Positions 54,940-64,000 of a DNA stretch of 64,000 bases are shown here, one piece after another (the first letter of the stretch is position 1; each line of letters begins with the position of its first letter). The position numbers and the translations under genes were made by a program. The notes below the pieces were generated by a model. That model was not told the DNA's origin and searched no databases. It worked only from the letters and a program-made list of their open reading frames with translations. Source of the DNA: Lepisosteus oculatus (lineage: Eukaryota > Chordata > Actinopteri > Semionotiformes > Lepisosteidae); contig NW_027168298.1 in assembly GCF_040954835.1 (NCBI RefSeq), forward strand, positions 124,001 through 188,000. The letters run 5' to 3'.

Positions 54940-57900
54940 TAGGTGGATTTTGTTTATAATAACGAGGATAAACTGGGATGGGAGGAGGATTTGGTTTTGC
55001 ATAAGGGGCGGGAATATGATAATTTGAGGAATTTGAGAGAGATTCACAGAGATTCCCTCTGCTGTGACCCAGGGAACCTGCAGTCAGGTAACATTATTTC
55101 TCACAACTACCAGGTAGTGAGTGAGATTGACCTGATTGTTCCTGCCTCAACGGCAGGGTTGCCAATACACCCAGTCCCCCAGAAGGGACAGGGAATGAAA
55201 GCCAAGCCGGTTTTCTTACAGCCACCAGCTCAGTTTGTCAGTCTGAGTCTGACCAACAGTGGTTCAGCCAGACTGGAGCTGGATGGGCAAGCCACCCGAC
55301 TGTTAGTGCAGAACATGGAAAAGGGGGGTGTCAGAATCCCCGCCTGCACTGACATGGGCCTGGTGGGTGATGGTGAGTTCGAAGACAGTGAACTAGCTAT
55401 CCCAGTGCTGGGGCAGCTCCCTGAACCCCTAGAGAGGGAAGGGGGGAGCGAGCAGGTGTCCTACACCCACGTCCAGCGAACGATTGTAAACATGCCGATA
55501 GAGGGATTCCTCAATCAGGAAGTGTGCAGGGTGGACCTGAACAGTGAGAATGGAGTAACAATCCCAGATCCCTCAGGTGCTCCAGATAACCACTAAGCCA
55601 AGGGTCAGGCATGCTCCACCGCTGCACCACCCCCTGCAGGGTTCCTAGAGCACAGGCATGAACAAATCGAAAAAGCAGATGTCCTGGAAATGGAGGAGCA
55701 GCATCAGCAGCTGCGTCAGATCTCCTCAGATTTCCAGGATGTTGGTGCCCAAGATGCCACATGGCATACTGAGAAAGAGACCATGTACATGCTGCGCCAG
55801 CTTAGAAAGGGGACAGTCACTCAGAAGGAGATGACTGGGATCAGCCACCCGAAAAGACTTTTGGGTCTTTCAAACAGTGATCAAACACTTTCAATCAAAC
55901 AGTGATTGCTGCCGCCACTGTTGTGTGTTTGCTATTTCTGGTAGGTTTGTGTGCTACTGGCACTCTCACCCTGACTGCCCCAAGAAGGCAGGTGTCAGAG
56001 GTGCCAGAGGGTAGTGACAGACTGTATCAACAGCAGCAAAAGTTGGAAAGCTTAGGGAAAACCCTACAGGCAACTTCCTATGCAACAGGGTTGAATCTTA
56101 TCCCCCACCTAGTGGACATGATTGTTGGTGTTATACAGTGGGTTTATGCTTGTGTGCAACAGGCCAGAATGTTGACACAAGACCTGTTAAGGGAGCTTAG
56201 TGCCACTGTAGCCAGTCTAGCCATAGCACAAATCCTAACCCACTTGATTTCACTCTTCTCAGTAGAGGAGTATGTGACATTAAACCCATTGCTCATAGCT
56301 CACCCAGAAGGCAATCCAAGATTGAATTCGGTTCCAAATCTTGAGATGGGTATGGCTACCAAAGCTATCCATTGGCTGTGTCTAACTGATCCACCAATGA
56401 AGGGTGTAAAGCTACTAACGAGCAGAGGGAGGTTAATGAACCCCATGAAGAGCAGGTGGGAAGTAAATGGCTGGTCAGCACACCACATTTAACTGTCACT
56501 ATAACTTGTGACAGGCATGATACAGCTACCACAATGCAGCTACCTAACCAACAGTTTCCTGCAAGTTCCCAAGGAGGCCATAGTACAGCATGGTAACTTA
56601 ACACTGTACGGTCTGCAACCAGACAACATAAGACCAAACTTGAGGTCGTGGATGCCTTCAGGTGCCACACTATTGAATTGGATAGAAATCCAAGAAACAG
56701 TAAGCCCTGAAGATGTACAGGTAGTTAGTTTGCTTTAATGGAACAAACCTCCAAACCACCCTGGCAGGTGCCCAACACAGGTGTCATGGTTCATCAGGGG
56801 GGCTGGGAACAGGAACCGGTGTTATTGTAACACTGGTGCTGGGAAGCTGGATCATGACTGACAATGTACTCTGAATGCTGTACTCTTACATCAAGATGTA
56901 CTCCAGGTAGCACGAATGAGTCAAAGGTAGCATTTCAAAAGAAAGGAAGTTACCTCTTCCCCAAATATCTGCCTACAGAGGTATCAGATACTGACAGTGA
57001 ACTTCCTGATTTGTAATGCCTAGACTGAGATGATGTCTCCTACCTTGTTTATACATACTCCAGATGTTATTCATCCTGTTTGTTCCCAATGCTGGTTCCG
57101 GTATGAATTCTCGAGGAGTAATGTGGACATTTAAGGTTAATGTTCTAATGACAAGGGACATCACTTAACTCTGTTTTGTTTTGAAGGCAACAACGCCTCA
57201 GGACCTCGTGACCTTCAAAAAGGGGGGATATGTAGAGGCAATGCTTGTTAATAAGACAGAATTAAGTGTTGCTGTGCTTTCCCAAATGAGGCCCCATCTC
57301 TCTCTTCATCTCTGTGGCTGCACCACAGAGAAACTATTCATGCAGGCTGATTTAAAGATGTTTTCTTTTGATAAGGGACAGCTCCCAAATGGGGATGCAC
57401 TTAGCTGAGCCTGGCTATCATGATCAATGGTCATCCATTGGCGCCTATCTGTCTAGGGAGTGCCAGATGGACATCTGGATTGCATTCCTAGGTGTCAGGA
57501 GTAAGTGACTCATATCTCACCTTGATCAACCAGTCAGGGATTGGTAGGGCCATGTAACCCATGTGGGACTCTGATGCCCATTAAACTTTCAGCCAATGAC
57601 AAGCTGAAGTTCCTCCAGGTAAAAACAGGCAACAGAGAGCCTGGAGAAGGAGAACTAGTAGGACTATTCCAGTAGGAGAATTCTAAGGAGAATTCCAGGG
57701 GTGCAAGACAAATCCATGGCAGGACGGCCCAGGAGCAGAAGGCTCCCAAGGGCAGGACATTCTCACAGCGCGCCTCTTGACCATCCTGAGACTCAGCCCG
57801 GACAACCACGGAACGGCCAGTGCGTCTGAGTGCCAGTACTTTCCTCTGTTCTAAAAGTCGAGAGCGGAGGTTGCCACGAGTAACCAGAGGATCCACCCGA

Positions 57901-58615
57901 GGTTAGCATCAGCAGCAAACCTCGTGAACAGGTCAGAACTGTGGACAGCTGAATCACTATTCAGAACAAGCGCTTCATCAGGAACGAATCGGTCCTCTTC
58001 CTGACCTGCTGGGACCCACAGTCATCTTTTCTCCTGTGCACAAACTTTGCTAGTTAAAGCCAACACTAACTAGCCGGTCAGTGAGCATCAGCAGCGCACC
58101 GTCGCAAGCAGCACAGCACAGCCTGGCACCTAGCCAGAGAGTGCGGATTGGACAGCAACAGCCTGCAACTGTTCCTTTGTGCCCACAGGAGATCTGAATC
58201 CCGAGAGATTGGATGAGTATTCAACTTCACTGCATTACAGCTCGAGAATTCCATTGTTATCCCAACCAGTTGATATCAGTTTAATTCCTAAGAGTTATGT
58301 ACTTGTTTTGAGTATCTAATGTAGAAGTTGTAATCAAGTTCAATTATGAAACGGTCTAGATGAATGATATACTGAACGTATGTCCTCTTGATATATGTAA
58401 CTCTTTGTAACTGAATGAATATATACCTTTTGTATTCTGATAACCCTCTCGATAAGATCTGTTAGGTTTACATGCATATTCTATGTATTAATAAATGTAT
58501 CCTCGTGTATTAGTACCTGTGTGTGTGCGTTGTTTGAGTTATATCGCATAGTTGGATTCTAAAGCCATTAAAATAATTATTTTTGTGACTTACACAAAAA
58601 TAATTTTTGGCTACA
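54940..58615 (+). mobile_element. LTR retroelement fossil, 3' part with one LTR
   Basis: Plus-strand, inverted copy of 18173-21330 and somewhat more complete. Internal frames at about 54943-56740 are not assignable to a named family; one includes a membrane-type segment and may be envelope-like. A purine-rich tract near 57216-57229 precedes the LTR. No upstream LTR, gag or reverse transcriptase was recognised. Broken in several places; a fossil. Confidence 0.65.
57231..58615 (+). repeat. Long terminal repeat (~1.39 kb)
   Basis: Begins TGTAGAGGCAATGC after the purine tract and ends GGCTACA before ATTAATAATTG, with AATAAA near 58491. Paralogue of 18173-19704; both have homologous outer flank. 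Confidence 0.7.
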
Positions 58616-58683
58616 ATTAATAATTGTCCCCGTAAATGCCCAAACTCTACAGAACTGGTGCCTCGTGAGAGCACACTACACCA

Positions 58684-58733
58684 GCTTCCGCGGGCTTGCA
58701 ATACAATCGGCGAAAGCGAAAGCGAGAGCAAGG
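58684..58733 (+). pseudogene. U4 snRNA 3' fragment
   Basis: CTTCCGCGGGCTTGCAATAC onward matches the central 3' hairpin of U4, then jumps to sequence after the terminal hairpin. Sm site and 5' domain are gone. Confidence 0.75.
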
Positions 58734-59320
58734 TGTTTAAAGACAGATTTTGTCGTGGTGACATCATGGTAGAAAGAAACGAACTTGTTACGTCTCAACA
58801 GAAACGCTCTTTAGCTCTTTCGGCTTTATGCAGAGAACAGCGTCTGTCGAGATCACTTTTGAGTCAGCGGGAAACGCCCTGTGCTGTCAGTTTGATTTCA
58901 TATTGCTCGTAGCGGCGCCCGGCTTTTGTCTGTCAAACGTTAGGTTGTGCTCCTTCATGCTGCATCGTCGGCATGAGTGGAGCTTTTTAAACGTCTGTAC
59001 TTACTGCGCCCCATAAGAAATCGTTTGTCCCCGTTCAAAAGAGATTGTGCGATGTCCTGCAGGGTTCGCAAAGCAAACCTTTGACAGTTTGAAAAGAGGA
59101 ATTTATTCTGCTTCCTGTGCGTGCAGTAGTTACAAAGTTGAACGTCTTTACACGATCTGCTGCAGTTTTCAGTGGGCGGGCTTTGTCAGATGGCTTGGAA
59201 AAACGCACTGTGTTTCGGCTCGGGAAACATCATGAGCAGCTATACTGTGTATAGCTGACTTTTAACGCATACAGAATTCATTAGAAATCATTGATTTCTC
59301 CAATTAACAAGGGTCCCTTA
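58734..59320 (+). repeat. U4 downstream spacer module
   Basis: Copy of 14127-14640 plus its continuation. It joins directly to the tRNA-Ser upstream spacer, the longest uninterrupted version of the module order U4 spacer, tRNA-Ser spacer, tRNA-Ser. Confidence 0.8.
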
Positions 59321-59339
59321 AAGGATGAGTCAAAGTAAC

Positions 59340-59982
59340 GTTTAATCAGATTAGTTTCCTTAGAGCTGGTTCAGAGTTTGCTCAAGAGTGTACCTTTCAC
59401 AGATGCGCAAAGAAGAATGTTGGGGGTGCACGCTTCAAGGCGCCTTACAGCTATAGGGAGCGATTCGAGATGATTCGTGGCGTGTGCTCGTTCCCATATA
59501 CCGTACGCCCCGGGGTGCAGTGCTAAGATGACGTACAATACCGCTTGGGCACGTAACGGCGTTATATGCAAGTGCGGGACGTGAGGGTTTTCGTTTGTTC
59601 GTTTTGTTTTGCTCTGCTTTGCTTTGTTTTGCTTTCCATCGCGTTGGTAAGAGCGTAAATAAAAAGGCGATTCCTGCGTCTACCACTAATGTAAGAGCTA
59701 TTTCAAGTGCGACGTGGTGCGGCTTTTCAAATGCTTGTGGGCATTTCTCTGTTGTTGATTCTTTTTTTGTGTGTAACAAAGTGGCATTTTCATGTCCGGA
59801 CGGGGAGACTTTATCATTCCGACATGAAGCCACCCTTAAGTCCTCTGAGGCGTGTCTGTCTGCAAGGCTTGTATTTTGGAAATGTTTTTTTGAAACGGAG
59901 AACGACTTTGAAATAGGCTTCCGCCGGCGCCTCGCGATCCAGGTAAGATTGTATCAAAAACGCAGCCGCGGTGGGGCTTGCT
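59340..59982 (+). repeat. tRNA-Ser upstream spacer module
   Basis: Full-length version of the spacer, with copies at 3840-4075 (-), 7370-7917, 14641-14876 (part), 23330-23788, 27690-28050 (-) and 61600-62000. It contains a hairpin-forming stretch TCATGTCCGGA ... TCCGACATGA at 59790-59827, also at 14700-14737. Confidence 0.75.
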
Positions 59983-60064
59983 GTAGTCGTGGCCGAGTGG
60001 TTAAGGCGATGGACTAGAAATCAATTGGGGTCTCCCCGCGCAGGTTCGAATCCTGCCGACTACG
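59983..60064 (+). tRNA. tRNA-Ser (anticodon AGA), second copy
   Basis: 82 nt, same body as 14877-14958, loop CTAGAAA. One anticodon-stem mismatch (TCAAT for TCCAT). Acceptor and T arms intact. Confidence 0.92.
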
Positions 60065-60277
60065 TTGTCCACCTCCTGTCGTTGTGTTCCGGCGCAAGCA
60101 AAGAAACGTGCCTCTTTGCTGTTCCTGGTGGTTTTAAAACGCCAAATCGCTTGTACCCGCTGCCTTAGAAATAAATTCTTCAGCGTCTGCGAATGGCATT
60201 TTGCAGCTGGAAGCAGATGTCGACGCTTTTTGCACAGAGCACCAAAAAAGCGTCTTTTTTGAAGGCCCAGGCACTGA

Positions 60278-60348
60278 GCATTGGTGGTTCAGTGGTCGAA
60301 TTCTTGCCTGCCCCGCTGGAGGCTCGGGTTCGATTCCCGGCCAATGCA
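60278..60348 (+). tRNA. tRNA-Gly (anticodon GCC)
   Basis: 71 nt: GCATTGGTGGTTCAGTGG, loop CTGCCCC (GCC), T arm with TTCGATT, acceptor GCATTGG/CCAATGC paired. It differs from vertebrate tRNA-Gly(GCC) at a few anticodon-stem positions (TTGCC/GCTGG). Inverted paralogue of 35738. Confidence 0.9.
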
Positions 60349-60384
60349 GTGGCTTTTGCAGCAAGCGGCTCCATCACTTGCATC

Positions 60385-60655
60385 CCCTTGCAACTCGCAA
60401 CTGAAAACCCACTGAAGCTAAGCAGGTGTGAGCCAGGTCAGTACCCGGATGAGGGTGAGCTACAGGGAAAAACAAAGCTTCCAGCTGGAAGCGGTGTTAA
60501 TGGTGCCGGCGGGGGGGCGCTCACCCTGAGGTCTGTGCGGGTCCTAATGCCCCAGTATAGTGACGGATATGCTGTGTTGTAAAAGGGCGCTGTCTTTTGG
60601 ATGAGATGTAAAACCGAGGTCACAGCGCTCTGTGGTCATTAAAAATGACCACCAA
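60385..60655 (+). mobile_element. 5S rRNA-derived SINE, head and body
   Basis: Plus-strand counterpart of 35480-35730: AAGCTAAGCAGGTGTGAGCC (5S-like promoter), then the SINE3-type body. The 3' tail is absent. Confidence 0.8.
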
Positions 60656-60905
60656 AACCTTTGACAAAAGCTCTTGGTAATTGATGGTCTTCAATAATGC
60701 TTCTCCTTTAGGTACATTTTAAATCAGCTGAAAAATGCTGTGAAATGGGGGGGCACTTCAGGCCAGTGTAGGATTTGGGTTACAAGAACCATGAAACTGC
60801 ACAAGAAAGCCCGTACACTGAATTAAACGGCTTTCTATTCAAAGGAGGGCAAAAGAAATTCCCTGAGTTTGATTTTTTGCAGCACAGAGAGGAGCACTGT
60901 CGTGA

Positions 60906-60963
60906 GGCCGGTTAGCTCAGTTGGTTAGAGCGTGGTGCTAATAACGCCTAATCGTACGGGCCA
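60906..60963 (+). pseudogene. tRNA-Ile(AAT) lacking the T arm
   Basis: GGCCGGTTAGCTCAGTTGG, anticodon loop CTAATAA (AAT), CGCC, then straight to CGTACGGGCCA, the 3' acceptor strand. About 20 nt including the T arm and B box are deleted, so Pol III could not transcribe it normally. Confidence 0.85.
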
Positions 60964-61570
60964 GGTCCTTTTCTCCTTTCTTACCAAAGCTGTTAGGTTC
61001 CTTTCCGTGGTGAGATGGGTTGTCATGCAACACTGCCACATAGTGCCGACAGACAAGAGTGTTGCGGGAGAAGAGAAAAGTGTTTGAAGATTTAAGAGTG
61101 TCTTAGGTGGAGCCAAAATCAAGTGTCACAAATGAAAGTGGTTGGATTTCCAATGTTTAATATGGTAAAAATAAGCAGAAGTTATCTGCCGGTCCGGCAC
61201 AGTCTGCCATGCTTTTGTCATATACTGTAAAGTGGTGTCGAACTGGGTGTCGAACTGGAGCCTCACCATTTGCATATGTGAGGCTCCAGTTATACATCGA
61301 GTGTCACATTAAATGACAAAAATGAAGAGAGTTAAAGCAGCTGGAGAGGTTTTCTTACAACTTTTGAGCTGACACAGTTTTGGAAAATGTTTCCTTCACG
61401 CTGCACTGTACAATATAGGCAGCCAAGAGTCTCCAAAACAAAACAGAATTGACAGATAGGAGAAAATTCCCACTCGTCCTGAAGTTCCCAAAATCCAGCA
61501 CTGAGCGTAAACAAAGTGTCTAAGTAGCGTGGGAACACTAACCCTAGCTGGAGTTTGAGCAAACCAGCAC
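60964..61570. other. Spacer, nothing recognised
   Basis: A short repeat GCACTGAGCGTAAA occurs near 61498 and 61568 and an inverted pair GAGCCTCACC/GTGAGGCTCC near 61258-61290. No gene. Confidence 0.5.
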
Positions 61571-61574
61571 TGAG

Positions 61575-62005
61575 CGTAAAAAGATGAGTCAAAGTAACGT
61601 CTAATCGGATTAGTTTCCTTAGAGCTGGTTCAGAGTTTGCTCAAGAGTTTACCTTTCACAGATGCGCAAAGAAGAATGTTGGGGGTGCACGCTTCAAGGC
61701 ACCTTACAGCTGTAGAGACTGATTCGAGACGATTCATGGCGTGTGCTCGTTCCCATATACCGTACGCCCCGGGGTGCAGTGCTAGGATGACGTACAATAC
61801 CGCTTGGGCACGTAACGGCGTTATATGCAAGTGCGGGACGTGAGGGTTTTCGTTTGTTCGTTTTGTTTTGCTCTGCTTTGCTTTGTTTTGCTTTCCATCG
61901 CGTTGGTAAGAGCGTAAATAAAAAGGCGATTCCTGCGTCTACCACTAAGGTAAGAGCTATTTCAAGTGCGGCGTGGTGCGGCTTTTCAAATGCTCAACAG
62001 GATGA
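61575..62005 (+). repeat. tRNA-Ser upstream spacer, copy without tRNA
   Basis: Near-identical to 59320-59740 but runs into DNA that is the inverse of 17487-17700 instead of a tRNA-Ser gene. Confidence 0.75.
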
Positions 62006-63370
62006 CTTCGCATGCACGCGTGCTTTCATGCAGTCGTGTGTGCAACCATGTCTGCTTACGTGCAAACGGGCGTGGTTTCATGTATGCAAAAAACTTTCCT
62101 GGGCTCTTCTGAAGCACATAAAATTATTTGGAGATATACATTTGTCTTGTTTTCCTCTTAGGCTCTAGAATTGATAACTTTTTTTTCATTTTTGGCATTT
62201 TTCATAATTTTCTAGAAAGTGGTTGCAAGCCCGATATCATGCAAAGAAACTTCAGGATTCGGGGATCAGTCAATGGATTTTCTTCAAAGTTGGATTTTTG
62301 CACTCTGTGGACCAAGAGATGTTGTTCTATAATGTTTTTTTTTTTTCAAATTTAAAAATATCATTTTTTCATGGAGCTTTGAATGGGATGGATTCACCCT
62401 CCTTTAGCCAGGACAGAGCTCCAGGAGCCTGCGTAGGATTCTAGCTTTCTCCCCTTGCAGGCACCTGGCACAGAAGACAATATTTTTTTCCTTAAAATCT
62501 TTTTTTTTGTGTTCCTTGTTGTTCCAAACTTAATTTTAATCACTTTTAATTAGAGATTTTATTAAAAATAGTGCAATAAATGACTAATTTCACAAAAATT
62601 AATGTAATATAAAACGGATGTTTTCAACTTTATTGTAGTGTTTTAGAAACTAATATGTCGTCAAAAATGGTTGTTTTTCACTCCTATGAATGAAAACTGT
62701 TGTTATATGATGTTTTTTTTTTCAAATTTTAAATGATCATTTTTTCATGGAGCTTTGAAGGGGATGGATTCACCCTCCTTTAGCCAGGACAGAGCTCCAG
62801 GAGCCTGGGTAGGATTCTAGCTTTCTCCCCTTGCAGGCACCTGGCACAGAAGACATCATTTTTTTCCTTAAAATCTTTTTTTTTTTGTGTTCCTTGTTGC
62901 TCCAAACTTAATTCTATTCACTTTTAATTAGAGATTATATTAAAAATAGTGCAATAAATGACTAATTTCACTAAAAATACTAAAAGTAATATAAAACGGA
63001 TGTTTTTAACTTTATTGTAGTGTTTTAGAAACTAATATGTCTTCAAAAATGGTTATTTTTCACTCCTAGGAATGAAAGCTGTTGTTATATGATGTTTATT
63101 TTCAAATTTTGAAAAAGCAAAGGATTCTAGCTTTCTCCCCTTGCAGGCATCGGACACAGAGAACCTCATGGTTTTCCTAAAAATCATTTTTTATGTTCCC
63201 TGGTGTTCCAAACTTAGTTTTAATCAATTTTAATTTGTTATGTTACAAACAGGGTAATAAAGTCTTAATTGGACTATAACTAATGTCATATTGTCTGCTA
63301 CAAAACTGATATTTTCAGCTCTATTGTAGAGATTCTAGAATCAACTAATAAAGAATTGAAATAAAAAAAG
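62006..63370. repeat. A/T-rich repeat, inverted copy of 16660-17700
   Basis: Landmark GATTCTAGC starts at 62437, 62813 and 63123, so three units here against two in the left copy. Confidence 0.7.
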
Positions 63371-63380
63371 GGCATAAGAA

Positions 63381-63500
63381 GACATTACCAACAACGACCA
63401 CATGATGGAGATATTGTCTAGACATTACCAACAACGACCACAAGATGGAGATATTGTCTAGACATTACCAACAACGACCACAAGATGGAGATATTTTCCA
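63381..63500. repeat. 40 bp minisatellite, 3 units
   Basis: Units at 63381, 63421 and 63461, inverse of those at 502 and 16577. Confidence 0.88.
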
Positions 63501-63539
63501 AAGAGGCAAGAGGGGCAAAGCTGCGATAAGGTAAAATCA

Positions 63540-64000
63540 TTTTTTGAAAGAGATTGTTGTCAGAATGCACATCCGTATCCCAAACAGAATCTCTAGTAAA
63601 ATATGATCATTTGTGAAACAGGCAAATGAGTGTCAGCTACAATATGATTGCTACATATCTGCATTTGTTGGTATTTAAGGAGTAAGAGTGCAGGTTTAAA
63701 CCTGCGATCCAGTGTGTTGAAGAATTTCACAACACTACCTCTAGCACATATGGAAATAAATCCTCATAATGATTATTGCCCTGGGCATGTACCAAAAAAG
63801 CAGTGAGCATATATATATATATATCACTGGGTTGAAGCTAGAAACACAGAATAACTGCAAACACATCCTAAATACAGTGTTCCAGCACCTTTGACCTCAT
63901 CCAGAACGTATCATTTCTTGAAAGGGATTGCTGTCCGAATGCACATCTGAATCCCAAACAGAATCTCTAGTAAAATACGATCATTTGTGAAACAGGCAAA
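63540..64000. repeat. ~374 bp satellite-like repeat, inverted
   Basis: GATCATTTGTG at 63605 and 63979, spacing 374 bp. Continues beyond the window. Confidence 0.75.

Overview
The window looks like a ray-finned fish nuclear genome: vertebrate-type tRNA and U4/U5 snRNA genes, a 5S rRNA-derived SINE whose 3' tail is familiar from fish genomes, L2 and L1/Tx1-type LINEs, a Tc1/mariner relic, Penelope-like debris and two groups of LTR-element fossils. I found no intact host protein-coding gene. Almost every open frame lies in an RNA gene, a spacer or a transposon. The species cannot be named from the sequence.

The region is a mosaic of RNA-gene modules copied directly and inverted. Positions 430-4390 recur at 24480-28337 in the same orientation. 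The tRNA-Arg/tRNA-Thr block at 8780-10290 recurs at 41712-43246. The segments 18173-23240 and 51740-58615 are inverted copies, as are 15020-18170 and 61960-64000. Recurrent modules are (a) tRNA-Arg with its own spacers, (b) tRNA-Ser with a ~550 bp upstream spacer, (c) U5 snRNA units, in one place a 508 bp tandem repeat, (d) U4 snRNA plus a ~500 bp downstream spacer (seven copies of that spacer), and (e) tRNA-Gly(GCC), 5S-SINE and truncated tRNA-Ile(AAT). A single-copy stretch at 44700-46200 adds tRNA-Val, -Pro, -Ala and -Met.

Layout: 1-4390 duplicated tRNA-Arg block; 4525-6340 Tc1 relic with nested L2; 6428-11515 tRNAs Arg(CCT), Ser(CGA), Arg(ACG), Thr body with CTT, Ser(GCT), Gly body with TCT; 11556-13154 an ORF1-only L1-like insertion with perfect 16 bp target duplications; 13367-14958 telomere-like repeat, U5, U4, tRNA-Ser(AGA); 15020-17540 satellite-like repeats; 18173-21330 LTR fossil; 21340-28337 AT-rich arm and second copy of the first block; 28340-29066 CpG-rich island; 29068-32861 LINE fused at its 5' end to 29 nt of U1 snRNA; 32997-35158 U5/U4 copies and the 508 bp array; 35165-35808 tRNA-Ile relic, SINE, tRNA-Gly; 35834-40530 second LINE; 40701-43246 tRNA-Gly, -Arg, -Thr; 44774-46129 four tRNAs; 49105-51730 retroviral fossil; 51740-58615 inverted arm with the second LTR fossil; 58684-64000 U4 fragment, tRNA-Ser, tRNA-Gly, SINE, tRNA-Ile relic and satellite-like repeats.

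The RNA genes would feed splicing (U4, U5) and translation. The point of interest is how they evolve here: module copies share flanks but carry different anticodons, snRNA promoters are copied with or without their genes, and LINE insertions have used the array as a landing site.
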